NCBI RefSeq assembly: GCF_022347785.1
Contig: NZ_JAKRGA010000005.1
Span: 99,519 to 163,518 of the forward strand
Length of the DNA stretch: 64,000 bases
From: Psychrobium sp. MM17-31
GTDB taxonomy: Bacteria; Pseudomonadota; Gammaproteobacteria; Enterobacterales; Psychrobiaceae
Direction of reading: 5' to 3'
In this document: positions 48,514-57,594 of the stretch, piece by piece
How positions within the stretch are numbered: the stretch's first letter is position 1
Layout: every line of letters begins with the position of its first letter
Position numbers and translations under genes: made by a program
Notes under the pieces: model-generated
The model's input: only the letters and a program-made list of their open reading frames with translations
What the model was told of the DNA's origin: nothing
The model's database searches: none

Positions 48514-49707
48514 TCAATCAAGGTGCGCGTTTGCCAAACTTAACTGACCGTCGGCCACTAGCTCATCAGCAATGGCTTTGCGCAATTCAAAAGGTTTATG
48601 CTTGCTCAGCTTTTCGTGCATTTGAATTTGCTCGATGGCGATTTCGAAACAACGGATCTGACTGAGCATAGTCGCCATTAATTTTGGTGACTGCTGTTCA
48701 TATTGCCATTGCATTTCCTGATTTTTGCCACCTTCAAACTGCGCAACTTGCGCCTTGATAATTGCTTCGTTTTCATCGGTAGATAAAAAGCTAAATTGGC
48801 CGCTGATATGCAACTTGCGATAATTCCATGTTGGCACCAACTGCTTGGCATGTACCTGTGGTGACACATAATTATCGCCGCCGTCAAAAACCACCACCAC
48901 ACGAGGTGAATTTTCCAATAACCACGCCAGCTTATTATCACTCGCCATATGACCGGTTAACACACCACGCTGCCTGTCGAGCTGCAGCGGTAAATAGATG
49001 ATTTGATCGAGCAAGTTATCATTACTCGCCACCACAATTTGTGCGAAAGGCGCTTCTTGCATCAGAGCATTGGCCGTGTCACTAATGGCCGCCTTTGCAG
49101 CGTTCACTGAGCTAGCAGAGCCTGCAATTCTAGCCATCAATCGTTGTTTGGCCTGCGGCCATTCATCTCGCAACATACTAAACATCGCAGTATCGCGATA
49201 CTCTCCCGTTGATAGCAAAATATTGTGGCGAAAAATACCTTCAAACTGCATTCCCAAACGGCTAATCGCATTGCGGGATTTTTGATTGCGCTTATGAGTA
49301 CGCAACTGCACGCGCACCGCCCCCAAAGCTTCAAAAGCATGAGTTAGCAACAACAATTTGCAGTTTGAATTGATGTGAGAGCGTTGAAATTCGGGATTAA
49401 CCCATGTGTAGCCAATTTCGATGGTGGAATTGACTACATCGATACTCAAATAACGAGTACTGCCGACAAAACGCCCTGTGGCATTGTCGATAATGGCAAA
49501 CATAACCTGTTCACCACGCTCAACGGCTGCCAATCCCGTTTCTACCCAACGAGTCGCCGTTGCTAGCGATTCACATTGATAGGGTTGAGTCCATTGCCAA
49601 ATTTGCTCAGGCTTTCCGGCGCGATAAAAATCTTCCACCATAGCCATCGTCATCGGCTTAAGCGTGACAATATCATTTGCAAGAATAAGAGGTTGTGGCT
49701 GTTTCAT
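48514..49707 (-). CDS. Fusion of GNAT acetyltransferase and PaiB-like FMN-binding domain
   Basis: 397 residues in two parts. Residues 1-195 are a RimJ/RimL-type GNAT (NPEFQRSHINSNCKLLLL, RNQKSRNAISRLGMQFEG). Residues about 205-395 match PaiB: LPLQLDRQRGVLTGHMA, VVVVFDGGDNYVSPQVHA and PTWNYRKLHISG. In Bacillus, paiA (an acetyltransferase) and paiB are separate adjacent genes; here both activities are in one polypeptide. It is divergent from a MocR-type regulator, which likely controls it. Confidence 0.88.
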   Translation of the reverse strand: MKQPQPLILANDIVTLKPMTMAMVEDFYRAGKPEQIWQWTQPYQCESLATATRWVETGLAAVERGEQVMFAIIDNATGRFVGSTRYLSIDVVNSTIEIGYTWVNPEFQRSHINSNCKLLLLTHAFEALGAVRVQLRTHKRNQKSRNAISRLGMQFEGIFRHNILLSTGEYRDTAMFSMLRDEWPQAKQRLMARIAGSASSVNAAKAAISDTANALMQEAPFAQIVVASNDNLLDQIIYLPLQLDRQRGVLTGHMASDNKLAWLLENSPRVVVVFDGGDNYVSPQVHAKQLVPTWNYRKLHISGQFSFLSTDENEAIIKAQVAQFEGGKNQEMQWQYEQQSPKLMATMLSQIRCFEIAIEQIQMHEKLSKHKPFELRKAIADELVADGQLSLANAHLD

Positions 49708-49794
49708 AATTCATTCCGTTAATGATCAATGGAGATAATTATGGAAACATCTGGTAGATTGTTAACAACCAGAAATTAAGTTAATGCTATACCA

Positions 49795-51270
49795 GTGAAA
49801 ACGCTCCACATCAGCAATGAGTCACTTTCGAATTTCAAGGGCGCAAAATACCTCGCCATTAGCCATGCGCTGCGCCAAGCCATCAAGCAAGGGCAAGTGA
49901 AAGAGAACGAGCAATTGCCATCGGCGCGAGAGCTCGCACAGCAACTTAGCACCAACCGCCACACCATTATGGCGGCTTATAACGAACTCATCGCTCAAGG
50001 TTGGATTATTAGTAAGCAACGGCGCGGTTATTTCGTGGCTACAAACCTACCAATCAACAGCTCTTTGCCACCAGCGCAGCAAAATCGCGTCAGTGAGTCA
50101 GGATTTCAATGGCAATTTACCAAAAACGTCCCGCGCCACAGCGACCAAGTTGCCGCGAACTACCGCTATAACTTTGCTGGCGGTACGCCAGATATATCGC
50201 TATTTCCCTTTCACGAGTTTAAAAGCTACGTTAGCGATGCTTTCTCTCGACCACAACTGGCCGAACTGAATTACGGTAACATAGCTGGTTTTTCGCCGTT
50301 AATTGAACAAGTTAGTCAATATCTACGTCGTGCCCGTTCTCTAACAGATCGCGAAATAGTCATTACCAACGGCTCACAAGAAGCGCTTTATATGCTGTCG
50401 CAACTGCTATTATCGCCAAACAATAGCGTTGCCACCGAAGCCATGGGCTACGCTCCCGCATGGCGTAGCTTTCAAAGTAGCGGAACCACGGTCATTTCCA
50501 TCCCGCAAGATGAGAATGGCATGATTCCTAGCGAATTAGAGAAAGCGATCGCTAACCAACTGGCGCTTGGTCAACCCATTGCCGTAATCTATTTAACGCC
50601 TTTGCACCAATATCCAACCACGGTCACACTGCCGCCAAGCAGGCGTCACGCTATCTACCAAGTTGCCAGTCGCCACAACATCGCCATCATCGAAGACGAC
50701 TACGATCACGAATATCACTACAGCTGCCAACCGCTAGCGCCAATGGCCAGTGACGATCCCAACGGCTTGGTGATTTATCTATCCACTTTCTCGAAAGTGA
50801 TGTTTCCCGGCGCGCGCATTGGCTTTATGGCGATGGACAAACAACTCGCCACCGCGGTAACCAATTACAAAAGCCTGCTCAATCACAAAGTAAGTGTGCC
50901 AATGCAAGACGCTATCGCCCGTTGGATGCAAGCAGGCGCGTTCGAACGTTACCTGCGCAAAGCCACTAAAACCTATCACCAACGCCGCGATTTCATGATT
51001 AAACAACTCGAACACTATCAATCACTTGGCATTGTATCGGCGTTTACCATTCCCGACGGCGGCATGGCGATGTGGGTGCAAATAAATCAAAGCGCCAAAG
51101 CACTCACCGAGCGAGCATTAAACAACGACATTTACATCCAACAAGAGTCGCAGTTTTTAATCGATAAAAATCAAACAAGTGATCGATTTATTCGCCTTGG
51201 ATTCGCGGGTTTGGGTGAACAAGACATCGAATTGGGACTACAACGTCTATTTGATCAAAAAAATGTATAA
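49795..51270 (+). CDS. MocR/PdxR-type GntR regulator with aminotransferase domain
   Basis: 491 residues starting at GTG 49795 (no nearby ATG, no strong Shine-Dalgarno). N-terminal GntR winged helix (about 15-80; LPSARELAQQLSTNRHTIMAAYNELI) and a class I aminotransferase-like domain (about 120-485) with the PLP-binding Lys in STFSKVMFPGARIG and the IIEDDYDHEYHY motif. It is a PLP-dependent regulator. The divergent GNAT-PaiB gene is 87 bp away and the likely target. Confidence 0.9.
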   Translation: MKTLHISNESLSNFKGAKYLAISHALRQAIKQGQVKENEQLPSARELAQQLSTNRHTIMAAYNELIAQGWIISKQRRGYFVATNLPINSSLPPAQQNRVSESGFQWQFTKNVPRHSDQVAANYRYNFAGGTPDISLFPFHEFKSYVSDAFSRPQLAELNYGNIAGFSPLIEQVSQYLRRARSLTDREIVITNGSQEALYMLSQLLLSPNNSVATEAMGYAPAWRSFQSSGTTVISIPQDENGMIPSELEKAIANQLALGQPIAVIYLTPLHQYPTTVTLPPSRRHAIYQVASRHNIAIIEDDYDHEYHYSCQPLAPMASDDPNGLVIYLSTFSKVMFPGARIGFMAMDKQLATAVTNYKSLLNHKVSVPMQDAIARWMQAGAFERYLRKATKTYHQRRDFMIKQLEHYQSLGIVSAFTIPDGGMAMWVQINQSAKALTERALNNDIYIQQESQFLIDKNQTSDRFIRLGFAGLGEQDIELGLQRLFDQKNV

Positions 51271-51389
51271 ATTCTTACAATAAACCCGCACTACGACTGG
51301 CTATTTACACCCCATATTGTTTATATTAAGCCCCACTAGACTAGTGTTTGTACTACAGTCTTTTTTTCATTATTTTCACAGGATTTCTC

Positions 51390-51632
51390 ATGTCAGATTC
51401 AGCATTACCAAAACTAGAGCAACTCATCGAACAACTTATCTCAAAAAACGCCTCACACAACGACGAAATCGCTCGCCTAACAGCACAAAACGAACAACTA
51501 GCTGCCCAAGTAAAACAACTTGAAGACGACAACGAAACTCTGCAACTTGAAGCGCTAGAGCAAGAAGAAAATCACGCGCAAACCATTAGCAAAATCAACG
51601 CAATTGTGGGACGCCTAGAGCAAGAAGCCTAA
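51390..51632 (+). CDS. TIGR02449 family coiled-coil protein
   Basis: 80 residues from ATG 51390, which has ACAGGA at a good distance; the frame is open 14 codons further upstream but that is probably untranslated. Almost entirely a coiled coil (LTAQNEQLAAQVKQLEDDN). This small family is regularly encoded just before zapA in gammaproteobacteria. Its stop overlaps the zapA start by one base (TAATG), so the two are coupled. Confidence 0.88.
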   Translation: MSDSALPKLEQLIEQLISKNASHNDEIARLTAQNEQLAAQVKQLEDDNETLQLEALEQEENHAQTISKINAIVGRLEQEA

Positions 51633-51907
51633 TGAGCCAAGAGTTAACAATCACCCTGCTTGATAAAACGCTATCGGTGGCATGCCCCGAAGGTCAGGCA
51701 GACGCCCTGCTCGAATCGGCAAAATTGTTAAATCAACAAATGGAAAAAGTGCAACAAAAACAACCGAGCGCCAACCTGCTCAACGTTGCACTTATCGCCG
51801 GACTAAACATCAGCTACCAACTGTTGGAAAATAAACAACAAAACCAAGCCGATGCCCAATCCATTGCCCAACTGAGCGAACTCATTAGCAACGCACTTGC
51901 CCAATAG
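51632..51907 (+). CDS. zapA: Cell division protein ZapA
   Basis: 91 residues. An N-terminal globular part (ITLLDKTLSVACPEGQADAL) and a C-terminal helix that dimerises (LLNVALIAGLNISYQLLENKQ) are typical. ZapA crosslinks FtsZ filaments at the Z ring. Coupled to TIGR02449. The 55 bp after it are too short for a 6S RNA gene, which often follows zapA elsewhere. Confidence 0.92.
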   Translation: MSQELTITLLDKTLSVACPEGQADALLESAKLLNQQMEKVQQKQPSANLLNVALIAGLNISYQLLENKQQNQADAQSIAQLSELISNALAQ

Positions 51908-51962
51908 CATTCGCTAAAAAATTACTCTATCCTACTCAAGACTAACCAAAGGAGTAGGATGA

Positions 51963-53195
51963 GTGACAAATTATCTAAATCAACTGATTGCCCAATATCA
52001 GCCAATCACCCAATACGTATGGCTCGACAGCGCAATACTCGTTGGCATCATGCTGATTGCCTCAGTCATTATCGACAAAGTTGATCGCCTAATACTCATT
52101 AATCTCCTCAATCGATTATTGGGAAAAACTGCCCCAAAGACACTCGATTTACTCGAAAAACATCAAGCACTTGCCAAAATAGCCGCCATTATTCCACTGC
52201 TGATAATCGCCACCTTTAGTCCGGTTGCCCTGCATCCCTATCCGGCGCTAACAACCATAGTGGTGACGGTATGTAACATCGCTATCTTGATGAAAATTGC
52301 CGCCTTTTTATTCTCAATTCTCGATGTCGTACTAGATATCGCCAGAGATCGCGGTCTCAATAAGAAACTACCAGTAAAAAGCATCAACCAACTGGTTAAG
52401 CTCATTATTTTCTTGATCGTTGCGGTTATCTCAATCTCAACCATCTTCGGCAAATCACCGCTCTACTTCCTCAGTGGTTTAGGGGCCATGACCGCCGTCG
52501 TGCTATTAGTCTTTAAAGACACCATCCTTGGCTTTGTCGCAGGCGTGCAGCTCGCCGCCAACCAAATGGTGAGTCGTGGTGACTGGATAGAAATGCCTAA
52601 ATACGGTGCCGACGGTGAAGTGTTAGAAGTCGCGCTTACCACGGTACAGGTACAAAACTGGGATAAAACCATCACCATGATCCCAACCTACGCCCTAATC
52701 AGCGATTCATTCAAAAACTGGCGTGGCATGGAACAGGCAGGCGGCCGCCGCATCAAACGTTCAATTCGCATCGACGTCAATTCCATTGGCTTTATGGATC
52801 AAGCGCTCATCGAACGCCTTAAAAAAATCGACTCTATCGCCGATTATCTAACTCAGAAACAAGCTGAAATAGACGAGCAAAATCAACAACTAACTAGCGA
52901 TTTAACCTTAGGTGCCAACGGCCGAAAACTCACCAACGTCGGCACCTTCCGCGCCTACTTAGAATATTATTTAAAGAACCACCCCATGGTTAGCAAAGAC
53001 ATGACCATGCTGGTACGCCAACTGGCAGCAGACGAAAACGGCCTGCCAATCGAAATCTACCTATTCTGCACCGACATCCGCTGGGCGAACTACGAAGCGA
53101 TACAAGCAGACCTATTCGACCACATCTATGCAGTGCTTCCAGAATTCGACCTGCGCGCCTTCCAAAGTCCAAGTGGTTACGATTGGCGCAAGTAA
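51963..53195 (+). CDS. Mechanosensitive channel, MscS family (YbdG-like)
   Basis: 410 residues from GTG 51963, after AAAGGAGTAGGA. Five membrane segments (about 18-40, 65-85, 90-115, 140-160 and 165-190), the last being the Gly/Ala-rich MscS pore helix (LSGLGAMTAVVLLVFKDTI), then the cytoplasmic beta domain with RGDWIEMPKYGADGEV. The extended insert and overall layout fit the YbdG branch. It would relieve turgor on osmotic downshock. Confidence 0.9.
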   Translation: MTNYLNQLIAQYQPITQYVWLDSAILVGIMLIASVIIDKVDRLILINLLNRLLGKTAPKTLDLLEKHQALAKIAAIIPLLIIATFSPVALHPYPALTTIVVTVCNIAILMKIAAFLFSILDVVLDIARDRGLNKKLPVKSINQLVKLIIFLIVAVISISTIFGKSPLYFLSGLGAMTAVVLLVFKDTILGFVAGVQLAANQMVSRGDWIEMPKYGADGEVLEVALTTVQVQNWDKTITMIPTYALISDSFKNWRGMEQAGGRRIKRSIRIDVNSIGFMDQALIERLKKIDSIADYLTQKQAEIDEQNQQLTSDLTLGANGRKLTNVGTFRAYLEYYLKNHPMVSKDMTMLVRQLAADENGLPIEIYLFCTDIRWANYEAIQADLFDHIYAVLPEFDLRAFQSPSGYDWRK

Positions 53196-53264
53196 CGTTC
53201 GTCTTGTTATGTGAGTATTTATTCGAGAATCTAATGCGATATGTCAACGTGCGGACACCTCCCG

Positions 53265-53457
53265 CCGTTTATCGCCTTGAATTAGAAATTGACCAATAGA
53301 AAAATCAGGGACGATTTTTCAGTATTTGCCGCAGGGATGCGGATCAAATACGGTATTGATAAGGCAATTTTTTATTCAAGATTCAGCGATAAACCCGCGG
53401 GTCGCCTTTCTTTTGGTTACTTTTCTTTGGCGACGCAAAGAAAAGTAACTGGTGTGC
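53265..53457 (+). repeat. Interspersed repeat, copy A (inverted relative to copy B)
   Basis: This ~193-bp unit occurs again in reverse orientation at 54427-54621, clearly alike over its whole length. It includes an inner 14-bp hairpin (53416-53429 with 53436-53449, stem GTTACTTTTCTTTG) and a conserved GTATTTGCCGCAGGGATGC block. It lies in the otherwise empty 574 bp between the MscS gene and ferritin. No coding is evident. Confidence 0.85.
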
Positions 53458-53769
53458 TTTCATCCATGCTGGTATTTTCTCCAAAGCTTATAAGCACATC
53501 ATACAATCCTCGGACTAAATTACCGCGAATCTTTTACAAAATTACGATTGTAAAACCGTAATATAAATGCGAACTATTTTTAGCAAATAGCATAAATATA
53601 GCTTTGAAATCATAACGTTAATGACAAGTGTTCTCACTAGCTAAAATTCAGCCGAAAAACTTAGCCACAATCACATTTCACACCGTTTTTACCGTTGACC
53701 ACTCCCCTAAATTACGCCATTATCTGGCCAACTAAATTTTCAGCATCACGCACCAAAAAAGGGAAGCTC

Positions 53770-54306
53770 ATGTTATCAGCACAAATGATCCAAAAGCTCA
53801 ACGAACAAATCAATCTTGAGTTCTACTCATCAAACTTATACCTACAAATGAGTGCATGGTGTGAAGACAAAAGCTTCGACGGCGCAGCAACCTTCTTGCG
53901 CAAACACGCCAACGAAGAAATGGAACACATGAAACGCCTATTCACCTACGTATCAGAAACAGGCGGTCTACCAATTTTAGGTGCCATCGATGCCGCGCCA
54001 CACGAGTTCGAATCACTACACGACGTATTCACACAAATTCTTGAGCACGAGTGTGAGATCACAAGCAAGATCAACGAACTAGCTCACGTAGCTTTCACCA
54101 GCCACGACTACTCAACCTTCAACTTCCTACAATGGTATGTTGCCGAGCAACACGAAGAAGAGAAGCTATTCAAAGGCATCCTAGACAAGCTAGAAATGAT
54201 CGGTAACGACGGCTCAGCCATGTACATGTTCGACAAAGACTTCGCAGCAATGGCAGTTGAAGGCGCAGGCGGCAGCATCATGGAACCAGGTTCAACTGTA
54301 GAGTAG
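53770..54306 (+). CDS. ftnA: Non-heme ferritin
   Basis: 178 residues from ATG 53770 with GGGAAG upstream; the frame extends to TTG 53695 but that is not needed. A four-helix ferritin bundle with the ferroxidase-centre residues in [29 protein letters not shown] and [10 protein letters not shown]. It oxidises and stores iron in the cytoplasm as a 24-mer. The gene is enclosed by an inverted pair of ~195-bp repeats. FtnA rather than bacterioferritin, since the heme-binding Met context is absent. Confidence 0.95.
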   Translation: MLSAQMIQKLNEQINLEFYSSNLYLQMSAWCEDKSFDGAATFLRKHANEEMEHMKRLFTYVSETGGLPILGAIDAAPHEFESLHDVFTQILEHECEITSKINELAHVAFTSHDYSTFNFLQWYVAEQHEEEKLFKGILDKLEMIGNDGSAMYMFDKDFAAMAVEGAGGSIMEPGSTVE

Positions 54307-54426
54307 CCTCAGCGCTCATACGCGGTTACAATACGCACGTTTTATTAGGTTATGTCGATACTCTTATATTACGTGCAGATAATGATGTGCTTTTTGTAAT
54401 TTGTTCCACTCTCAAGTTTTTCACAA

Positions 54427-54621
54427 GCACATCAGTTACTTTTCTTTGCTTCGCCAAAGAAAAGTAACCAAAAGAAAGGCGACCCGCCACTTTATCGCTC
54501 ATCTTAAATAATAAATTGCCTATTCAATGACGTATTTGATCCGCATCCCTGCGGCAAATACTAAAAAATCATCCATGATTTTTTCATTGGCCAATTTCTG
54601 ATTTAAGGCGATAAAAACGGG
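54427..54621 (-). repeat. Interspersed repeat, copy B (inverted relative to copy A)
   Basis: Reverse complement of copy A with scattered substitutions. The 14-bp hairpin is at 54435-54448 with 54455-54468. It fills most of the 386 bp between ferritin and the flavoprotein gene; the rest shows no gene. Confidence 0.85.
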
Positions 54622-54692
54622 AATGATCCTCGCTTCAATCCCCACGCAATATTCTTCACATCGATTTACGCAACATTAAAAAAGAGAATTCC

Positions 54693-55877
54693 ATGAACAA
54701 CTTCGACGTAATAATCATTGGCGCAGGTGCGGCAGGTCTACACTGTGCAGCCACTGCTGGCTATCGCGGAAAACGCGTATTATTACTCGATAACGCCAAA
54801 AAAATTGGCCGAAAAATTCTTATTAGCGGCGGTGGTCGTTGCAACTTTACCAACTACAACATCGAGCCTAACGCCTACATCTGTGGCAACAAACATTTCG
54901 TGAAATCAGCGCTTAGTCGCTACACCCAGTGGGACTTCATCTCCCTAGTCGGCAAATACCAAATCCCTTATCACGAGAAAACACTCGGCCAACTATTTTG
55001 CGACGACAGCGCCAAAGACATCGTTCACATGCTAGAGAGTGAGTGTGACAAGGCTGGCGTGACCATAGAGCTGCGTCATGAAATCATGACCATCAACAAA
55101 ACCGACGACGGCTTTGACATCACAACCAGCCAAGGTAAATACCAAGCAACATCGCTTGTCATCGCCACAGGCGGCCTCTCAATGCCAAAACTCGGCGCGA
55201 CACCATTTGGTTACAAGGTTGCGCAGCAGTTTGGCTTAAACGTCACAGAAACTACCGCTGGGCTTGTTCCTTTTACGTGGCAAAACAACGACAAAGAAGA
55301 TTTCGAATGTCTTTCAGGCATCAGCCTGTCAGCATCTGTAACCTGCGAAAATGGCGTTAACTTTAGCGAAGACATGCTATTTACTCACCGCGGTTTATCA
55401 GGCCCAGTGATGCTACAAGTATCTTCGTATTGGAAAGCGGGCGAAGCAATCACCATCGACTTGCTACCAAGCAGCGATTTACAAAACGTGTTAGAAAAAG
55501 CGCGCGAGAAAAGTCCCAAACAGGCACTTAAAACCTGTCTAACGCAGCATCTACCAAAACGCTTTATCGAGCGTTTAATCGAGCTAAACAAAATTGATGA
55601 CAAACCATTAAATCAATTTAACGACAAAGAGTTAGTTAACCTAGCCACCTACTTCCACCAGTGGAAAATCAAGCCAAACGGCACCGAAGGTTACCGCACC
55701 GCCGAAGTCACTTTAGGCGGCGTAAACACCGACGAACTTAGCTCAAAAACCATGGAATCAAAAAAGGTCAAAGGCCTCTACTTCATCGGCGAAGTGATGG
55801 ACGTTAGCGGCTGGCTCGGAGGCTACAACTTCCAATGGGCATGGAGCTCTGGTTGGGCGTGTGGAGATGCGGTTTAA
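54693..55877 (+). CDS. HI0933-like NAD(P)/FAD-dependent oxidoreductase
   Basis: 394 residues, BaiN/HI0933 flavoprotein family. FAD-binding VIIIGAGAAGLHCAATAGYRG at the start (about residues 5-25), RKILISGGGRCNFTN, LVIATGGLSMPKLGAT, and the C-terminal second FAD contact GWLGGYNFQWAWSSGWACG. Reaction not established. The last 22 codons and stop are duplicated at 57455-57523, indicating an insertion at this 3' end; the gene itself is intact. Confidence 0.93.
   Translation: MNNFDVIIIGAGAAGLHCAATAGYRGKRVLLLDNAKKIGRKILISGGGRCNFTNYNIEPNAYICGNKHFVKSALSRYTQWDFISLVGKYQIPYHEKTLGQLFCDDSAKDIVHMLESECDKAGVTIELRHEIMTINKTDDGFDITTSQGKYQATSLVIATGGLSMPKLGATPFGYKVAQQFGLNVTETTAGLVPFTWQNNDKEDFECLSGISLSASVTCENGVNFSEDMLFTHRGLSGPVMLQVSSYWKAGEAITIDLLPSSDLQNVLEKAREKSPKQALKTCLTQHLPKRFIERLIELNKIDDKPLNQFNDKELVNLATYFHQWKIKPNGTEGYRTAEVTLGGVNTDELSSKTMESKKVKGLYFIGEVMDVSGWLGGYNFQWAWSSGWACGDAV
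55809..55877 (+). repeat. Direct repeat, proximal copy: 3' end of the flavoprotein gene
   Basis: The last 69 bp of the flavoprotein gene match 57455-57523 at 66 of 69 positions. The three differences fall in two codons (Leu CTC/TTA and Ser AGC/AGT) and are silent. Confidence 0.9.
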
Positions 55878-55959
55878 TAGTCTAGGAATATCAACTAAGT
55901 AGCGCTATACGCACATTGTTATCTGTAGGGGATAAATCATAGTGATCTATCCCTATCGA

Positions 55960-57276
55960 TTAATCGAGCAGCATGTGTAATCTAGAAGCATAATATAGCG
56001 GTAACACCAACGCGTTTTTATTATCCAATGAACCTGTCGACCCAATAAGTTTGACAGTTTGCGCTGGCTTATAGCGATCAACATAAACGCCCAATGATTT
56101 AGCTCTTGTTCGTTTACCGCTTTTAACTTCAACAGGAACAATCTGTCCATCGTCTTTCTTCAGCAAAAACTCAATTTCACTGCGCGCATATTCCCAAGAG
56201 TAAGTAGAACTACCATTAGCCGCAATCAGCTCATTTTGTACAAAATTCTCTGCAATATAGCCTTTATAATTAAAACCTTGATCGCGAAGTTCTTTGTAAG
56301 ATAACTCAAGCATATGATTAAGTAATCCCACATCAAACATAAACAATTTAAAGCGATTATCTTTAGTTAATGCTGACAATGGTGAGCTAGGTGTTGTATC
56401 TATCGGATGGCATTTAGAAAGCAACTTACACTTATCTAACCAATTGATAGGTCCAGATAAATCTTGGTACCTCGTTTTCTTTTCTATTACGTCTTTAAAC
56501 TTAAAACGCTTAACTGAATCATCAATGTTCTGAGACAGCTGAGTAGGAATATTATTAAAAATAGATTGGATATGCTGTGCAGACGTTTTACCCGAATACT
56601 TACCAAAATCACGCTCATAGCCGACAATAAGGTCGGCGTGAATTTGGCTAACCTGCTCTACTCTTTCTATTATCCCTTTGTCACTTTTTGACTCAAACCA
56701 GCTGTTTACAGCTTCGGGCATACCGCCAACAAAGTAATAATCGAGCAATAAATCAAACAGCTTATCGTGAGCAATTTTCCCCATATTCATTTGATTGAAT
56801 GCTTTTTCAAGTGGCGTTTGTTGCGATGCCCACAAAAACTCTTCAAATGTTAAAGGGTATAACGTTAACAGCTCTACTTTCCCAACAGGAAAAGATCCCA
56901 ACAAACCTATATTAGAACCAGACGCACAGATGTACATGTCGGGATGTTGCTCAGCAAAAAACTTCAATGAATCTATCGCGGCTTGGCATTCACCAATCTC
57001 ATCAAAAATAATTAACGCATTTTTCTGATCAATGCTGATATTCAATGTTAATTCGATATTAACTAATATATCCGAAGGGTTTAATGAATCTGAAAATATA
57101 TTAGAGAGAGAAGGTTGCTCTAAAAAATCTAAACGAATGACTTGCTCAAAATGAGCACCAAACAAATGTTCAAGCAGAAACGACTTTCCTGTTTGGCGTG
57201 CACCATCTAACAAGACTGGCTTACGCTTAGCTTGTTTTTTCCAAGATATTAACTTTTCTAATAGCAATCGTTTCAT
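55960..57276 (-). CDS. AAA family ATPase with DUF4143 domain
   Basis: 438 residues. N-terminal AAA_14 ATPase: Walker A LLDGARQTGKSFLLEHL (about residues 22-38) and Walker B ALIIFDEIGECQ (about 88-99). C-terminal DUF4143 domain (about 220-400) with YSWEYARSEIEFLLKK and VPVEVKSGKRTRAKSL, a D/E-x-K nuclease-like arrangement. The role of this family is not settled. The gene is AT-rich relative to its neighbours, lies between two copies of a flavoprotein gene end, and is preceded by three 33-bp-spaced palindromic repeats. Confidence 0.88.
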   Translation of the reverse strand: MKRLLLEKLISWKKQAKRKPVLLDGARQTGKSFLLEHLFGAHFEQVIRLDFLEQPSLSNIFSDSLNPSDILVNIELTLNISIDQKNALIIFDEIGECQAAIDSLKFFAEQHPDMYICASGSNIGLLGSFPVGKVELLTLYPLTFEEFLWASQQTPLEKAFNQMNMGKIAHDKLFDLLLDYYFVGGMPEAVNSWFESKSDKGIIERVEQVSQIHADLIVGYERDFGKYSGKTSAQHIQSIFNNIPTQLSQNIDDSVKRFKFKDVIEKKTRYQDLSGPINWLDKCKLLSKCHPIDTTPSSPLSALTKDNRFKLFMFDVGLLNHMLELSYKELRDQGFNYKGYIAENFVQNELIAANGSSTYSWEYARSEIEFLLKKDDGQIVPVEVKSGKRTRAKSLGVYVDRYKPAQTVKLIGSTGSLDNKNALVLPLYYASRLHMLLD

Positions 57277-57321
57277 TGTGCTAACCCTCGCCCTATATTT
57301 TGTAGAATAAAGTATAAGTCA

Positions 57322-57412
57322 ACACATTTTTATGCGCAATAAAATGTCAATTTACTACACTTTTATGCGCATAAAAATGTAGATTAACAACACTTATTAG
57401 CGCAGAAAAGTA
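57322..57412. repeat. Three palindromic repeats at exact 33-bp spacing
   Basis: Units centred on GCGC at 57334, 57367 and 57400. The middle unit is a 28-bp near-perfect palindrome (57355-57382, one mismatched pair) with core TTTTATGCGCATAAAA; the first is a 24-bp palindrome with two mismatched pairs; the third is more degenerate. They sit just upstream of the DUF4143 ATPase start and look like cooperative operators or iterons. Confidence 0.8.
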
Positions 57413-57454
57413 CTAACCACCTTCTAACTCATTGTTGAAATTGTAGATGCTCGT

Positions 57455-57523
57455 GGCTGGTTAGGAGGCTACAACTTCCAATGGGCATGGAGTTCTGGTT
57501 GGGCGTGTGGAGATGCGGTTTAA
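57455..57523 (+). pseudogene. Direct repeat, distal copy: fragment of a flavoprotein gene 3' end
   Basis: Codes the same 22 C-terminal residues and stop as the intact flavoprotein gene. Immediately upstream the similarity falls to protein level only (IVEIVDAR before GWLGG against FIGEVMDVS), then stops. It is therefore the remnant of a related but diverged gene copy, not a simple recent duplication. Confidence 0.85.
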
Positions 57524-57594
57524 CTGACAAAACATAATTAGAGCGAACAAATTTTAAATTGTGCGAATAAATTGTATGAATCGACCAGACTTAC

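Noticed and set aside
51334..51346. Dyad CACTAG-A-CTAGTG before TIGR02449 as a terminator
   Set aside because: A one-base loop cannot form a normal hairpin; a similar but imperfect string near 59137 is probably coincidence.
51908..51962. 6S RNA gene after zapA
   Set aside because: Only 55 bp separate zapA from the channel gene, too short for 6S RNA.
53695..53769. Extension of the ferritin gene to TTG 53695
   Set aside because: GGGAAG lies right before ATG 53770, where ferritins begin.
55926..55955. Terminator after the DUF4143 gene
   Set aside because: An imperfect stem around GGGGATA/TATCCC has a long loop and no U-run on the minus strand.
57322..57412. CRISPR array
   Set aside because: Only three degenerate palindromic units, no unique spacers of regular length and no cas genes.
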